From Streptomyces sp. 135 (GTDB lineage Bacteria > Actinomycetota > Actinomycetes > Streptomycetales > Streptomycetaceae), in assembly GCF_020026305.1 (NCBI RefSeq), contig NZ_CP075691.1, positions 5,766,001-5,830,000 on the forward strand: 64,000 nt of DNA. The letters are read 5' to 3'. Made by a program: the position numbers and the translations under genes. The notes under the pieces are model-generated. The model had not been told where the DNA came from. It searched no databases and worked only from the letters and a program-made list of their open reading frames with translations. Below are positions 35,068 to 43,898 of this stretch, one piece after another. Numbering within the stretch: the stretch's first letter is position 1; each line of letters begins with the position of its first letter.

Positions 35068-35985
35068 ATGGGAGCCCAGCTCCGGGTCTACAAGCGTCGC
35101 ATCAAATCCGTCACCGCGACCAAGAAGATCACCAAGGCGATGGAGATGATCGCCGCCTCGCGCGTGGTCAAGGCCCAGCGCAAGGTGACGGCGTCCACGC
35201 CGTACGCGACCGAGCTCACCCGCGCGGTCACGGCGGTCGGCACCGGCTCGAACACGAAGCACCCGCTGACCACCGAGCCGGAGACGGCGACCCGTTCCGC
35301 GGTGCTGCTCCTCACGAGCGACCGCGGACTGGCCGGTGCCTTCAACTCGAACGCCATCAAGGCCGCGGAGCAGCTGACCGCGCGCCTGGAGGCCGAGGGC
35401 AAGGAGGTCGACACGTACATCGTCGGCCGCCGTGGTCTGTCCCACTACAACTTCCGCGAGCGCAAGGTCGTGGAGTCGTGGTCGGGCTTCACCGATGAGC
35501 CCACGTACGCGGACGCCAAGAAGGTCGCGGCGCCGTTGATCGAGGCGATCGAGAAGGAGGCGGCGGAAGGCGGCGTGGACGAGCTCCACATCGTCTACAC
35601 CGAGTTCATCTCGATGATGACGCAGACGGCCATCGACGGCCGCCTGCTGCCGCTCAGCCTCGAAGAGGTCGCGGAGGAGAAGCCCGCCAAGGGCGAGATC
35701 CCTCCGCTGTACGACTTCGAGCCGTCGGCGGAGGACGTCCTCGACGCCCTGCTGCCGCGGTACGTCGAGAGCCGTATCTACAACGCGATGCTTCAGTCGG
35801 CTGCCTCCAAGCACGCCGCCACGCGCCGCGCGATGAAGTCGGCCACCGACAACGCCGGGGATCTGATCAACAGCCTCTCCCGGCTTGCCAACGCGGCCCG
35901 CCAGGCCGAAATCACCCAGGAAATCAGCGAGATCGTCGGCGGCACAGCAGCGCTGGCCGACGCGACCGCGGGGAGTGACAAGTAA
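35068..35985 (+). CDS. atpG: ATP synthase subunit gamma
   Basis: Gamma is the rotor shaft. The 305-residue protein shows the N-terminal helix RRIKSVTATKKITKAMEMIAASR, TSDRGLAGAFNSN, and the C-terminal signature ESRIYNAMLQSAASKHAATRRAMKSATDNA. GGAAGGGAC precedes the ATG. Its TAA overlaps the atpD start (TAATG). Confidence 0.97.
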   Translation: MGAQLRVYKRRIKSVTATKKITKAMEMIAASRVVKAQRKVTASTPYATELTRAVTAVGTGSNTKHPLTTEPETATRSAVLLLTSDRGLAGAFNSNAIKAAEQLTARLEAEGKEVDTYIVGRRGLSHYNFRERKVVESWSGFTDEPTYADAKKVAAPLIEAIEKEAAEGGVDELHIVYTEFISMMTQTAIDGRLLPLSLEEVAEEKPAKGEIPPLYDFEPSAEDVLDALLPRYVESRIYNAMLQSAASKHAATRRAMKSATDNAGDLINSLSRLANAARQAEITQEISEIVGGTAALADATAGSDK

Positions 35986-37427
35986 TGACGACCACTGTTG
36001 AGACGGCCGTTGCCACGGGCCGCGTCGCCCGGGTGATCGGCCCGGTCGTCGACGTGGAGTTCCCCGTCGACGCGATGCCGGAGATCTACAACGCCCTGCA
36101 CGTCGAGGTCGACGACCCGGAGACCGCGGGCGGCCGCAAGACGCTGACCCTCGAGGTCGCCCAGCACCTGGGTGACGGCGTGGTCCGCGCGATCTCGATG
36201 CAGCCCACCGACGGCCTGGTCCGCCAGGCGCCCGTCACCGACACCGGCCGCGGCATCTCGGTGCCGGTCGGCGACGTGACCAAGGGCCGCGTGTTCAACA
36301 CGCTCGGTGATGTGCTGAACGACGACCCGTCCGTGGTCGCCGACGCCGAGCGCTGGACGATCCACCGCAAGGCCCCGGCCTTCGACCAGCTCGAGTCCAA
36401 GACCGAGATGTTCGAGACCGGCCTGAAGGTCGTCGACCTTCTCACCCCGTACGTCAAGGGTGGAAAGATCGGTCTGTTCGGTGGTGCCGGTGTCGGCAAG
36501 ACCGTGCTGATCCAGGAAATGATCGTCCGTGTGGCCAAGCTGCACGACGGTGTCTCCGTCTTCGCCGGTGTCGGCGAGCGCACCCGTGAGGGCAACGACC
36601 TCATGGTCGAGATGGAGGAAGCCGGCGTTCTGGACAAGACCGCGCTGGTCTTCGGCCAGATGGACGAGCCGCCGGGCACGCGTCTGCGCGTCGCCCTGGC
36701 CGGTCTGACCATGGCGGAGTACTTCCGCGATGTGCAGAAGCAGGACGTGCTGTTCTTCATCGACAACATCTTCCGCTTCACCCAGGCCGGTTCCGAGGTC
36801 TCGACCCTGCTCGGCCGCATGCCCTCCGCGGTGGGCTACCAGCCGAACCTGGCCGACGAGATGGGTCTCCTCCAGGAGCGCATCACCTCGACCCGTGGTC
36901 ACTCGATCACCTCGATGCAGGCGATCTACGTCCCCGCGGACGACCTGACCGACCCGGCCCCGGCGACCACGTTCGCCCACCTCGACGCGACGACGGTGCT
37001 CTCCCGTCCGATCTCCGAGAAGGGCATCTACCCGGCCGTGGACCCGCTGGACTCCACGTCCCGCATCCTGGACCCGCGCTACATCGCGCAGGACCACTAC
37101 GACGCCGCCATGCGCGTCAAGGGGATCCTGCAGAAGTACAAGGACCTCCAGGACATCATCGCGATCCTCGGTATCGACGAGCTCAGCGAGGAAGACAAGC
37201 TCGTCGTCGCCCGCGCCCGTCGCGTGGAGCGCTTCCTGTCCCAGAACACCCACGCCGCCAAGCAGTTCACCGGCGTGGACGGTTCGGACGTGTCCCTCGA
37301 CGAGTCGATCGCGGCGTTCAACGCGATCTGCGACGGCGAGTACGACCACTTCCCGGAGCAGGCGTTCTTCATGTGCGGTGGTCTCGAGGACCTCAAGAAG
37401 AACGCCAAGGAGCTCGGCGTCTCCTGA
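35985..37427 (+). CDS. atpD: ATP synthase subunit beta
   Basis: The 480-residue catalytic F1 subunit has Walker A GGAGVGKT (Lys172), the catalytic Glu in GVGERTREGND, Walker B VLFFIDNIFRF and the signature PAVDPLDSTS. It is translationally coupled to atpG. A strong hairpin follows before atpC. Confidence 0.98.
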   Translation: MTTTVETAVATGRVARVIGPVVDVEFPVDAMPEIYNALHVEVDDPETAGGRKTLTLEVAQHLGDGVVRAISMQPTDGLVRQAPVTDTGRGISVPVGDVTKGRVFNTLGDVLNDDPSVVADAERWTIHRKAPAFDQLESKTEMFETGLKVVDLLTPYVKGGKIGLFGGAGVGKTVLIQEMIVRVAKLHDGVSVFAGVGERTREGNDLMVEMEEAGVLDKTALVFGQMDEPPGTRLRVALAGLTMAEYFRDVQKQDVLFFIDNIFRFTQAGSEVSTLLGRMPSAVGYQPNLADEMGLLQERITSTRGHSITSMQAIYVPADDLTDPAPATTFAHLDATTVLSRPISEKGIYPAVDPLDSTSRILDPRYIAQDHYDAAMRVKGILQKYKDLQDIIAILGIDELSEEDKLVVARARRVERFLSQNTHAAKQFTGVDGSDVSLDESIAAFNAICDGEYDHFPEQAFFMCGGLEDLKKNAKELGVS

Positions 37428-37443
37428 GCCCCGTAGCTCATCC

Positions 37444-37495
37444 CGGAGAGGGGCGGGGGACCAACCCCGCGGGGGCAGTGTCCCGCCCCTCCCCG
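37444..37495 (+). terminator. Attenuator-like hairpin between atpD and atpC
   Basis: The 14-base arms at 37444-37457 and 37482-37495 pair with one mismatch around a 24-base loop. The stem is almost all GC, has no T-run, and lies inside the operon, so partial termination or mRNA protection is likelier than full termination. Confidence 0.55.
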
Positions 37496-37520
37496 TACGC
37501 CCACTAGAATTTGACCCAAC

Positions 37521-37540
37521 ACCCGGCGAAGCCGCCGGGT
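37521..37540 (+). other. Hairpin at the atpC ribosome-binding site
   Basis: ACCCGGCG and CGCCGGGT pair perfectly (8 bp) with loop AAGC, ending about nine bases before the atpC GAGGAG. It could lower translation of epsilon. Confidence 0.5.
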
Positions 37541-37560
37541 GGTGACCCGAGGAGCCACCC

Positions 37561-37935
37561 TTGGCTGCTGAGCTGCATGTCGAGCTGGTCGCCGCGGACC
37601 GCAGCGTCTGGTCCGGCGAGGCCACCCTGGTCGTCGCGCGCACCACGTCCGGCGACATCGGCGTCATGCCCGGTCACCAGCCGCTGCTCGGTGTGCTGGA
37701 GTCGGGCCCGGTGACCATTCGTACGAGTGGCGGCGGCACCGTCGTCGCCGCCGTCCACGGGGGATTCATCTCCTTCGCGGACGACAAGCTGTCGCTGCTG
37801 GCCGAGATCGCGGAGCTGTCCGACGAGATCGACGTCCAGCGTGCGGAGCGGGCGCTGGAGCGCGCGAAGTCGGAGGCCGACGCCTCCGCCGAGCGGCGCG
37901 CCGACGTCCGACTGCGTGCGGTGGCGGCGCGCTGA
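37561..37935 (+). CDS. atpC: ATP synthase subunit epsilon
   Basis: Epsilon couples and inhibits F1. The 124-residue protein has the N-terminal beta sandwich (LHVELVAADRSVWSGEATLV, GDIGVMPGHQPLLG) and a shorter two-helix C-terminus. The start is TTG with GAGGAG upstream. It closes the operon; a terminator lies at 37959-38007. Confidence 0.96.
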   Translation: MAAELHVELVAADRSVWSGEATLVVARTTSGDIGVMPGHQPLLGVLESGPVTIRTSGGGTVVAAVHGGFISFADDKLSLLAEIAELSDEIDVQRAERALERAKSEADASAERRADVRLRAVAAR

Positions 37936-37958
37936 CCCCAGCGCGCGGCGTAACGTGA

Positions 37959-38007
37959 CTCAGCCGCGGCCAGGTCCGGGAACATTCCGGACCGGGTCGC
38001 GGCTGAG
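37959..38007 (+). terminator. Terminator of the atp operon
   Basis: CTCAGCCGCG (37959-37968) pairs with CGCGGCTGAG (37998-38007), and inside it GGTCCGG pairs with CCGGACC. It begins 24 bases after the atpC stop. Confidence 0.7.
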
Positions 38008-38079
38008 GCAATGCGGGTGCAATGTATTGGTCCGTTGTCGGTCCGCTGACCGACAGTAGAGGCGAGGAGGTCGGTGCCG

Positions 38080-38529
38080 ATGATCCTCACTCTGCTCGTG
38101 TGCGGACTTGCGTTGATCGCGCTGGTGTTGGTGGGGCTCTTCGTCTTCGGACTGCGCCGCCGGCTGATCCAGCGCTCCGGCGGCACCTTCGACTGCTCCT
38201 TGCGCTGGGACGCCCCGGCGAAGGGCGACACCTCCGGCAAGGGCTGGGGGTATGGAGTCGCCCGCTACAACGGCGACCGCGTCGAGTGGTACCGCGTCTT
38301 CTCCTACGCCCCCCGGCCCCGCCGCGTCCTCGAACGCTCGGCCATCGAGGTCGTCGACCGCCGCGCGCCGGACGGCGAGGAGGAACTGGCACTGCTCTCC
38401 GACGCCATCGTCCTCGGCTGCCTGCACCGTGGCGTCCGCCTGGAGCTGGCGATGAGCGAGGACGCCCTGACGGGTTTCCTGGCCTGGCTGGAGGCGGCGC
38501 CTCCGGGGCAGCGGGTGAATGTGGCGTAG
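38080..38529 (+). CDS. DUF2550 family membrane protein
   Basis: The 149-residue protein has one N-terminal membrane helix (about 2-24), a basic stop (GLRRRLIQR) and a soluble domain with GTFDCSLRW and WGYGVARY motifs of DUF2550. These proteins sit next to atpC across Actinobacteria; their function is unknown. ATG 38080 is nine bases from GAGGAGG; GTG 38074 in the same frame is only three bases away. Confidence 0.9.
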   Translation: MILTLLVCGLALIALVLVGLFVFGLRRRLIQRSGGTFDCSLRWDAPAKGDTSGKGWGYGVARYNGDRVEWYRVFSYAPRPRRVLERSAIEVVDRRAPDGEEELALLSDAIVLGCLHRGVRLELAMSEDALTGFLAWLEAAPPGQRVNVA

Positions 38530-38538
38530 TGGTGATGT

Positions 38539-38605
38539 GCCCCGTAGGGGCGCCCCATAGGGGCGCGGGGAACTGCGCGACCAGCCACACAGAACCCGCA
38601 GACGC
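38539..38605. repeat. Dispersed Streptomyces intergenic repeat
   Basis: The run from CCCCGTAGGGGCG through GGGGAACTGCGCGACCAGCC to AACCCGCAGACGC resembles a repeat I know from many Streptomyces intergenic regions, usually at gene ends. It contains a small CCCC/GGGG hairpin. Confidence 0.5.
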
Positions 38606-38614
38606 AGAACATGA

Positions 38615-38655
38615 GAAGCCGGGAGGACAGGGGGCGATCCCGTCCTCCCGGCTTC
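38615..38655. terminator. Bidirectional terminator between DUF2550 gene and chitinase
   Basis: A perfect 14-bp stem (38615-38628 with 38642-38655) has a 13-base loop and lies between convergent genes. Confidence 0.75.
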
Positions 38656-38677
38656 GTCCATGAGGGACGGCCCGGAC

Positions 38678-40546
38678 CTACTTCAGGCCGTCATTGATGG
38701 CGCTCACCAGCTCACCATTACTGGTGTCACCGCTGAACTCCCAGAAGAACGCCCCGCCAAGACCCTGCTGCTTGGCCCAGGCCATCTTGGAGCGGATCGT
38801 CTCCGGGGTGTCGTACGACCACCAGTTGCTGCCGCAGTGGGCGTACGCCGTGCCGGCGACCGTCCCGTTCGCGGGACAGGAGTTCTTGAGCACCTTGTAG
38901 TCCTCGATGCCCGCCTCATACGTGCCCGGCGCCGCGCCCGTCGCCGTACCGCCCGGCTCCTTCTGGGTGACGCCGGTCCAGCCGCGCCCGTAGAAGCCGA
39001 TGCCGAGCAGCAGCTTCGCCGAGGGCACGCCCTTGGCCTTCAGCTTGGAGATCGCCGCCGCGGAGTTGAAGCCCTCCTGCGGGATGCCGGCGTAGGAGGT
39101 GAGCGGGGAGTGCGGGGCCGTCGGTCCCTTGGCCGCCCACGCGCCGAAGAAGTCGTACGTCATCACGTTGTACCAGTCGGCGTACTGCGCCGCGCCGCCG
39201 TAGTCGGCCGAGTCGATCTTGCCGCCGTTGGAGCCGTCCGCGGTGATGGCCGCGGTGACGAGGTTCTTGGCGCCGAACTCGTTGCGGAAGGCCTGCATCA
39301 TCGTCTTGAAGACGGCGGGGCCCGAGGTGTCGCAGGACAGGCCGCAGGCGTTCGGGTACTCCCAGTCCAGGTCGATGCCGTCGAAGACGTCGGCCCAGCG
39401 CGGGTCCTCGACGAGGTCGTGGCAGGACTTGGCGAAGGCCGCCGGGTTCTTCATGGCGTCGGTGAAGCCGCCGGACCAGGTCCAGCCGCCGAAGGACCAG
39501 AGGATCTTGATGTTCGGGTACTTGGCCTTGAGCTTGCGCAACTGGTTGAAGTTGCCGCGCAGCGGCTGGTCCCAGGTGTCGGCGACGCCGTCGACGCTCT
39601 GGTCGGCGGTGTAGGCCTTGTCGGTCGCCGCGTAGGCGTCGCCCATGGTGCACTTGCCGCCCTGGACGTTCCCGAAGCTGTAGTTGATGTGGGTGATCTT
39701 GCCGGCGGAGCCGGAGGTCGCGATGTTCTTCGCGTGGTAGTTGCGTCCGTAGACGCCCCACTCGGTGAAGTAGCCGAGCTTGACCTTGTCGCCCGGGCCG
39801 GGGCCCGGGTCACCGCCACCGGTGGTGCGGACCTTGACGGCGCCGCTCGCCGGGCCGTTCTGGCCGGCGGTGTCGCGGGCCTGCACGGTGTACGAGTAGT
39901 CGGTGCCGGCGGTCAGGCCCTCGTCGGTGTACGCGGTGTCCGTGACCGTGGCGACCTTGGCGCCGTCGCGCAGGACGTCGTAGTTCTTGACGCCCTTGTC
40001 GTCGGTCGCGGCCTTCCAGGCCAGCTTCACCGACGTGTTGGTGACGTCGGAGGCCGTCGGGGTGCCGGGCGCGGAGGGCGGCTCGTCGCCGGGGACGCTG
40101 CCGCCGTCGCAGCTGCCGCCGTTGAGCGTGCACTGGGAGGGGGCGCCGGAGCCCGTGCCGTTGAAGCCGAAGGAGACCGAGGCGCCGGGGGCGAGCGTGC
40201 CGTTCCAGCCGAGGTTCTTCGCGGTCCAGCGGGTGCCGGAGTTGGTGACGGTGGCGTCCCAGGCGGAGGTCACCTTGGTGTCGGCGGGGAAGTCCCACTG
40301 GACGTTCCACGCGCTGAGCGTCGTGGTGCCGGTGTTCTTGATGGTCCACTTGCCCTCGAAGCCGCTGCCCCAGTCCTGGGTCTTGGCGTACGTGGCGGTG
40401 GCCTCGGGAGCGGCGTCGGGGGCCGCCTCGGCGGGAGCGCCGAGGGCGACCAGGGTGGCGAGCGGGAGCAGGAGCGTGGTCAGTCCGGCCACGGCTCTGT
40501 GTCTGATTCTGAGTCCTGAGCGGGTGTCGTTCTGTGTGAAGCGCAC
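38678..40546 (-). CDS. chiC: Secreted chitinase: CBM2, fibronectin III, GH18
   Basis: The 622-residue exo-enzyme cuts chitin. It has a signal peptide (1-41, cleavage after AEA), a CBM2-type cellulose/chitin-binding domain (about 46-143), an FnIII linker domain (about 160-245), a Gly/Pro hinge and a GH18 barrel (about 258-620). Catalytic Glu396 lies in DGIDLDWEYP. Domain order and place after atpC-DUF2550 match the S. coelicolor chitinase usually called ChiC; the symbol is given on that basis. The start is GTG 40546 with GAGGAG upstream. Control is through the direct-repeat promoter at 40646-40687. Confidence 0.94.
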   Translation of the reverse strand: MRFTQNDTRSGLRIRHRAVAGLTTLLLPLATLVALGAPAEAAPDAAPEATATYAKTQDWGSGFEGKWTIKNTGTTTLSAWNVQWDFPADTKVTSAWDATVTNSGTRWTAKNLGWNGTLAPGASVSFGFNGTGSGAPSQCTLNGGSCDGGSVPGDEPPSAPGTPTASDVTNTSVKLAWKAATDDKGVKNYDVLRDGAKVATVTDTAYTDEGLTAGTDYSYTVQARDTAGQNGPASGAVKVRTTGGGDPGPGPGDKVKLGYFTEWGVYGRNYHAKNIATSGSAGKITHINYSFGNVQGGKCTMGDAYAATDKAYTADQSVDGVADTWDQPLRGNFNQLRKLKAKYPNIKILWSFGGWTWSGGFTDAMKNPAAFAKSCHDLVEDPRWADVFDGIDLDWEYPNACGLSCDTSGPAVFKTMMQAFRNEFGAKNLVTAAITADGSNGGKIDSADYGGAAQYADWYNVMTYDFFGAWAAKGPTAPHSPLTSYAGIPQEGFNSAAAISKLKAKGVPSAKLLLGIGFYGRGWTGVTQKEPGGTATGAAPGTYEAGIEDYKVLKNSCPANGTVAGTAYAHCGSNWWSYDTPETIRSKMAWAKQQGLGGAFFWEFSGDTSNGELVSAINDGLK

Positions 40547-40645
40547 GAGGTGCTCCTCGGGTGAGATCCGGGGGTCTTAGGGGTGGGACCCTGCGCCGCC
40601 CGTGAGCACGTGGACACGTGGGGGAGTGCTCACCGCAGTGCGGCG

Positions 40646-40687
40646 AGAATAGAAAGGTCTGGACCAGCGGTCAAGAGGTCTGTACCA
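40646..40687 (-). promoter_or_regulatory. Chitinase promoter with two 12-bp direct repeats
   Basis: On the minus strand TTGACC (40669-40674), 17 bases, TATTCT (40646-40651) is a good promoter. TGGTACAGACCT (40676-40687) and TGGTCCAGACCT (40655-40666) flank the -35 with 21-bp spacing. Such paired repeats are known from Streptomyces chitinase promoters and mediate chitin induction and glucose repression. Confidence 0.88.
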
Positions 40688-40727
40688 ATGGCCGAATTGT
40701 GCCGGTCCGGCGCGATCGCATCCCCGA

Positions 40728-41378
40728 TCAGACCCCCAACTCCTGCGCGAGCACGGCCGCTTGCACCCGGCTGCGCAGCTCCAGCTTGCCGAGGAGGCGG
40801 CTCACGTGCGTCTTCACCGTCGCCTCCGCCATGGCGAGGCGGTCCGCGATCTCCGCGTTGGACAGCCCCTCGCCGATGCAGGACAGGACCTCGCGCTCGC
40901 GGCGCGTGAGACTGTCCAGGACGGCGGGGTCCGGCGCGTTCTCCCTGCGTACGGGCTTCGGAGGGGCGGCGAACTCGGCGATCAGGCGGCGGGTGACGGC
41001 CGGGGCGATGAGGCCCTCGCCACGCGCGACCGTGCGGACACCCTCGATGAGGTCCTTCGCCTCGGTGTTCTTCAGGAGGAAACCACAGGCGCCCGCGCGC
41101 AGCGCCCCGAAGACGTACTCGTCGAGATCGAAGGTGGTCAGGACGAGGACGTCCGCAAGTCCCTCCGAGACGACCTGGCGCGTTGCCGACACCCCGTCGA
41201 GGCGTGGCATCTGTATGTCCATCAGGACCAGGTCCGGGCGCAGCTCGCGGGCGAGGGCCACGGCCTGCTCGCCGTCCGCCGCCTCGCCGACCACCTCGAT
41301 GTCGGGGGCGCTGCGCAGGATCAGGACGAGTCCCGCGCGTACGGCTGACTGGTCCTCGGCGACCAAGACCCTGATCAT
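40728..41378 (-). CDS. NarL/LuxR-type response regulator
   Basis: The 216-residue protein has a receiver domain (phosphoacceptor Asp54 in VLMDIQMP, acidic AEDQ at the start) and a LuxR-type helix-turn-helix (about 148-212, LTRREREVLSCIGEGLSNAEIADRL...VKTHVSRLLGKL). The ATG overlaps the kinase stop as ATGA, so the pair is coupled. Targets are not evident; the divergent membrane protein gene is a candidate. Confidence 0.95.
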   Translation of the reverse strand: MIRVLVAEDQSAVRAGLVLILRSAPDIEVVGEAADGEQAVALARELRPDLVLMDIQMPRLDGVSATRQVVSEGLADVLVLTTFDLDEYVFGALRAGACGFLLKNTEAKDLIEGVRTVARGEGLIAPAVTRRLIAEFAAPPKPVRRENAPDPAVLDSLTRREREVLSCIGEGLSNAEIADRLAMAEATVKTHVSRLLGKLELRSRVQAAVLAQELGV

Positions 41379-42577
41379 TCCTTGGCTCCTTCGTCTGCGG
41401 GGTCGACGGGCAGGGTCACGGAGACGGTCCAGGCCTTGCCGCCGCCCTCGCTCTCCGGGCTGGTCTCGGGGCCCGACCCGAAGGTGCCGCCGAGCAGTTC
41501 GGTGCGCTCGCGCATGCCGACGAGGCCGGCGCCCGAGCCGGGGGCGCGGGGCCCGGCGGGATCGTCGTACGGGCTGGTGACGCGGACCTTCAGGGCACGC
41601 GGTTCCTGGACGAGGCTCACGGTGACCCGGCCGGGGGAGGCGTGCTTGAGGGCGTTGGTCAGGGACTCCTGGACGATGCGGTACGCCGCCAGCTCGACCG
41701 GCGCGGGCAGCTTCGGGCCGTCCGGGGCGCGGGCGTCGTCGAGCGTGACGTCGAGGCCGTTGGTGCGGGCGCCGTCGAGGAGGGCGGTGAGGCCGTCGAG
41801 GGTGGGGGAGGCGGCCGGTTCCAGGTCGCCGCTGTCGTCGCGCAGGATGCCGATGAGACGGCGCATCTCGGCGAGGCCCTCGACGCTGTTCTCCCGGATG
41901 ACGCCGAGCGCGTCCTTGCTGGTCTGCGGGTCGTCCAGGGAGAGCGCGGCCGTGGAGTGGATGGCGATCGCCGAGAGGTGGTTGGCGACCATGTCGTGCA
42001 GCTCGCGGGCCATCCTGGCGCGCTCGGCCGTGACGGCCTGGGCACGGTCCATCTCGGCGAGCAGCGCGGTCTGCTCGGCCCGCAGCTTCGCCGCCGCGGC
42101 GGCCTCGCGGTGGTTGCGCACCAGGACGCCGGTGGCGGCGGGACCGAACGACACGATGCCGGTCAGCACACCGACGAGCACGGCCTCGGGCTCGCGCCAC
42201 CACGCGAGGAGCCCGAGCGTCACCGCGACCGTGATGGTGCCCGTGGTCAGCGGGATGCGCCGGGCGGCGGCCGGGGTGCCGTAGACGACGGCGGCGTACA
42301 TGATGTCCGTGAACATCATCACCGAGGCGAGGTTGCCCGTCGTGAACTGGTCGAACACCAGCGCGCACGTGGCGAGGACCAGGGCGGCCTGCGGCCTGCT
42401 GCTGCGGAGCAGTTCGAGCGCGGCGAGGACGAAGAGGGGGATCAGCGCCCAGTCGGCGCCGAGCAGCCGGTCCGTCTGCATGTGCAGCCCGAGCGCCCAC
42501 AGCGCGAGCCCGCTGAGCAGGCTGACGACGGAGATCTGCACGTCGACGCGTTGCGGGCGGGGGAGGGCCGGGACCAT
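41375..42577 (-). CDS. Sensor histidine kinase (HisKA_3 type)
   Basis: The 400-residue membrane kinase has about five helices in residues 15-150, a dimerisation/phosphoacceptor domain with His194 in ARELHDMVANHLSAI, and a HATPase domain ending GAGLVGMRERTELLGG. Little outside the membrane is visible, so it may sense an envelope signal. ATG 42577 was chosen; upstream codons of the same frame are antisense to the divergent gene. GGATGGAG lies just before it. Confidence 0.94.
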   Translation of the reverse strand: MVPALPRPQRVDVQISVVSLLSGLALWALGLHMQTDRLLGADWALIPLFVLAALELLRSSRPQAALVLATCALVFDQFTTGNLASVMMFTDIMYAAVVYGTPAAARRIPLTTGTITVAVTLGLLAWWREPEAVLVGVLTGIVSFGPAATGVLVRNHREAAAAAKLRAEQTALLAEMDRAQAVTAERARMARELHDMVANHLSAIAIHSTAALSLDDPQTSKDALGVIRENSVEGLAEMRRLIGILRDDSGDLEPAASPTLDGLTALLDGARTNGLDVTLDDARAPDGPKLPAPVELAAYRIVQESLTNALKHASPGRVTVSLVQEPRALKVRVTSPYDDPAGPRAPGSGAGLVGMRERTELLGGTFGSGPETSPESEGGGKAWTVSVTLPVDPADEGAKE

Positions 42578-42730
42578 GGCTCCATCCAACACGCAGCGGG
42601 CGCCGTACGCCTGATCCTGAGGGAGGAACCGCCCGCTACATCGAAGGATGCAGTCCCACTTCGTCACTGGCGACGATGATCCGCGCCCGGTCCGGCGGGA
42701 GCCTTGAGGGGTGACCGAGAGGAGCGAGCC

Positions 42731-43309
42731 GTGATCGTCACGCTGATCATCATCTGTGAGGTCGGATTCTGGGTGCTGCTCGCGGCGGGCCTCGCCGCCC
42801 GCTACCTGCTGCGCAAGCCGCGCCTCGGCCTCGCGCTCCTGCTGTGCGAGCCGCTGCTCGAAGTCCTGCTGCTGGTCGTGACCGCCGTCGACCTGAAGAA
42901 CGGCGCCGACCCGAGCTGGAAGCACGGCCTCGCCGCGGTCTACATCGGTTACACCGCGGGCCACGGCCACCGCACGGTGAAGTGGCTCGACGGCCACGCC
43001 GCGCACCGCTTCGACGGCGCGCCGCTGCCGCGACCGCCGCGCTACGGCCGGGCCCGCGCCCTGCACGAGGCGAAGGTCTGGCTCGGCACCCTGGTCGCGG
43101 CGGCCGTCGCCAGCGGCCTGCTGCTGCTCGCCATGTGGTACGTCGACGACCCGGGCCGCACCTCGTCGCTGGAGGCGTGGATGCACACGGCCTGGCGGAC
43201 GGCGGGCATCCACGGCTTGGTCGCGCTCACCTACGCGTTGTTCCCGAAGAAGAGGCCGGCCACCGGCCCGCCGGAGCGGGACGAGGACCGGCCACTCACC
43301 AGGGCGTGA
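42731..43309 (+). CDS. Integral membrane protein of unknown function
   Basis: The 192-residue protein has about four or five hydrophobic segments (2-24, 34-56, 110-130, 150-170 are clearest) and a charged C-terminus. No family is recognised beyond being a conserved Streptomyces membrane protein. GTG 42731 follows GAGAGGAG by seven bases. It is divergent from the two-component pair and may be its target. Confidence 0.8.
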   Translation: MIVTLIIICEVGFWVLLAAGLAARYLLRKPRLGLALLLCEPLLEVLLLVVTAVDLKNGADPSWKHGLAAVYIGYTAGHGHRTVKWLDGHAAHRFDGAPLPRPPRYGRARALHEAKVWLGTLVAAAVASGLLLLAMWYVDDPGRTSSLEAWMHTAWRTAGIHGLVALTYALFPKKRPATGPPERDEDRPLTRA

Positions 43310-43312
43310 GGG

Positions 43313-43885
43313 CTACCGCTCGCCGCCCGGCACCCACAGCACGTCCCCGACCTCCTTGTTGGCCGTACGGGCCAGGATGAACAGGAGGTCGGAGAGGCGG
43401 TTGAGGTAGGTGGCCGTCAGCGGGTTCATGGTCTCGCCGTGGGTCTCGAACGCGGCCCACGTGGAGCGCTCGGCCCGCCGCACCACCGTGCACGCCTGGT
43501 GCAGGAGCGCGGCGCCCGGCGTGCCACCCGGCAGGATGAAGCTGCGCAGCTTCTCCAGGTCTTCGAGGAAGCGGTCGCAGTCGGCCTCCAGCTTGTCGAT
43601 GTACGACTGCTCGACGCGCAGCGGCGGGTACTTCGGGTCCTCGACGACCGGCGTGGAGAGGTCGGCGCCCACGTCGAAGAGGTCGTTCTGGACCCGGACC
43701 AGGACCTTCACGACCTCCTCGGTGAGCCCGCCGAGGGCGACCGCCGTGCCGATGGCCGCGTTGGCCTCGTTGGCGTCGGCGTACGCCGCGATCCGCGGGT
43801 CGGTCTTGGCGGTGCGGCTCATGTCGCCGAGGGCCGTCGTGCCCTGGTCGCCGGTCCTGGTGTAGATGCGCGTCAGATTGACCAT
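43313..43885 (-). CDS. PduO-type ATP:cob(I)alamin adenosyltransferase
   Basis: The 190-residue protein makes adenosylcobalamin from cob(I)alamin and ATP. It shows the N-terminal ATP motif YTRTGDQGTTAL, the DxxD-type helix ANEANAAIG, FILPGGTPGAALLHQACTVVRRAER and NRLSDLLF. It converges on the membrane protein gene with only three bases between stops. Confidence 0.95.
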   Translation of the reverse strand: MVNLTRIYTRTGDQGTTALGDMSRTAKTDPRIAAYADANEANAAIGTAVALGGLTEEVVKVLVRVQNDLFDVGADLSTPVVEDPKYPPLRVEQSYIDKLEADCDRFLEDLEKLRSFILPGGTPGAALLHQACTVVRRAERSTWAAFETHGETMNPLTATYLNRLSDLLFILARTANKEVGDVLWVPGGER

Positions 43886-43898
43886 GCGGTCAGCGTAG

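Noticed and set aside
42578..43213. Upstream extension of the histidine kinase
   Set aside because: Antisense to the membrane protein gene; the kinase's first membrane helix follows ATG 42577 directly.
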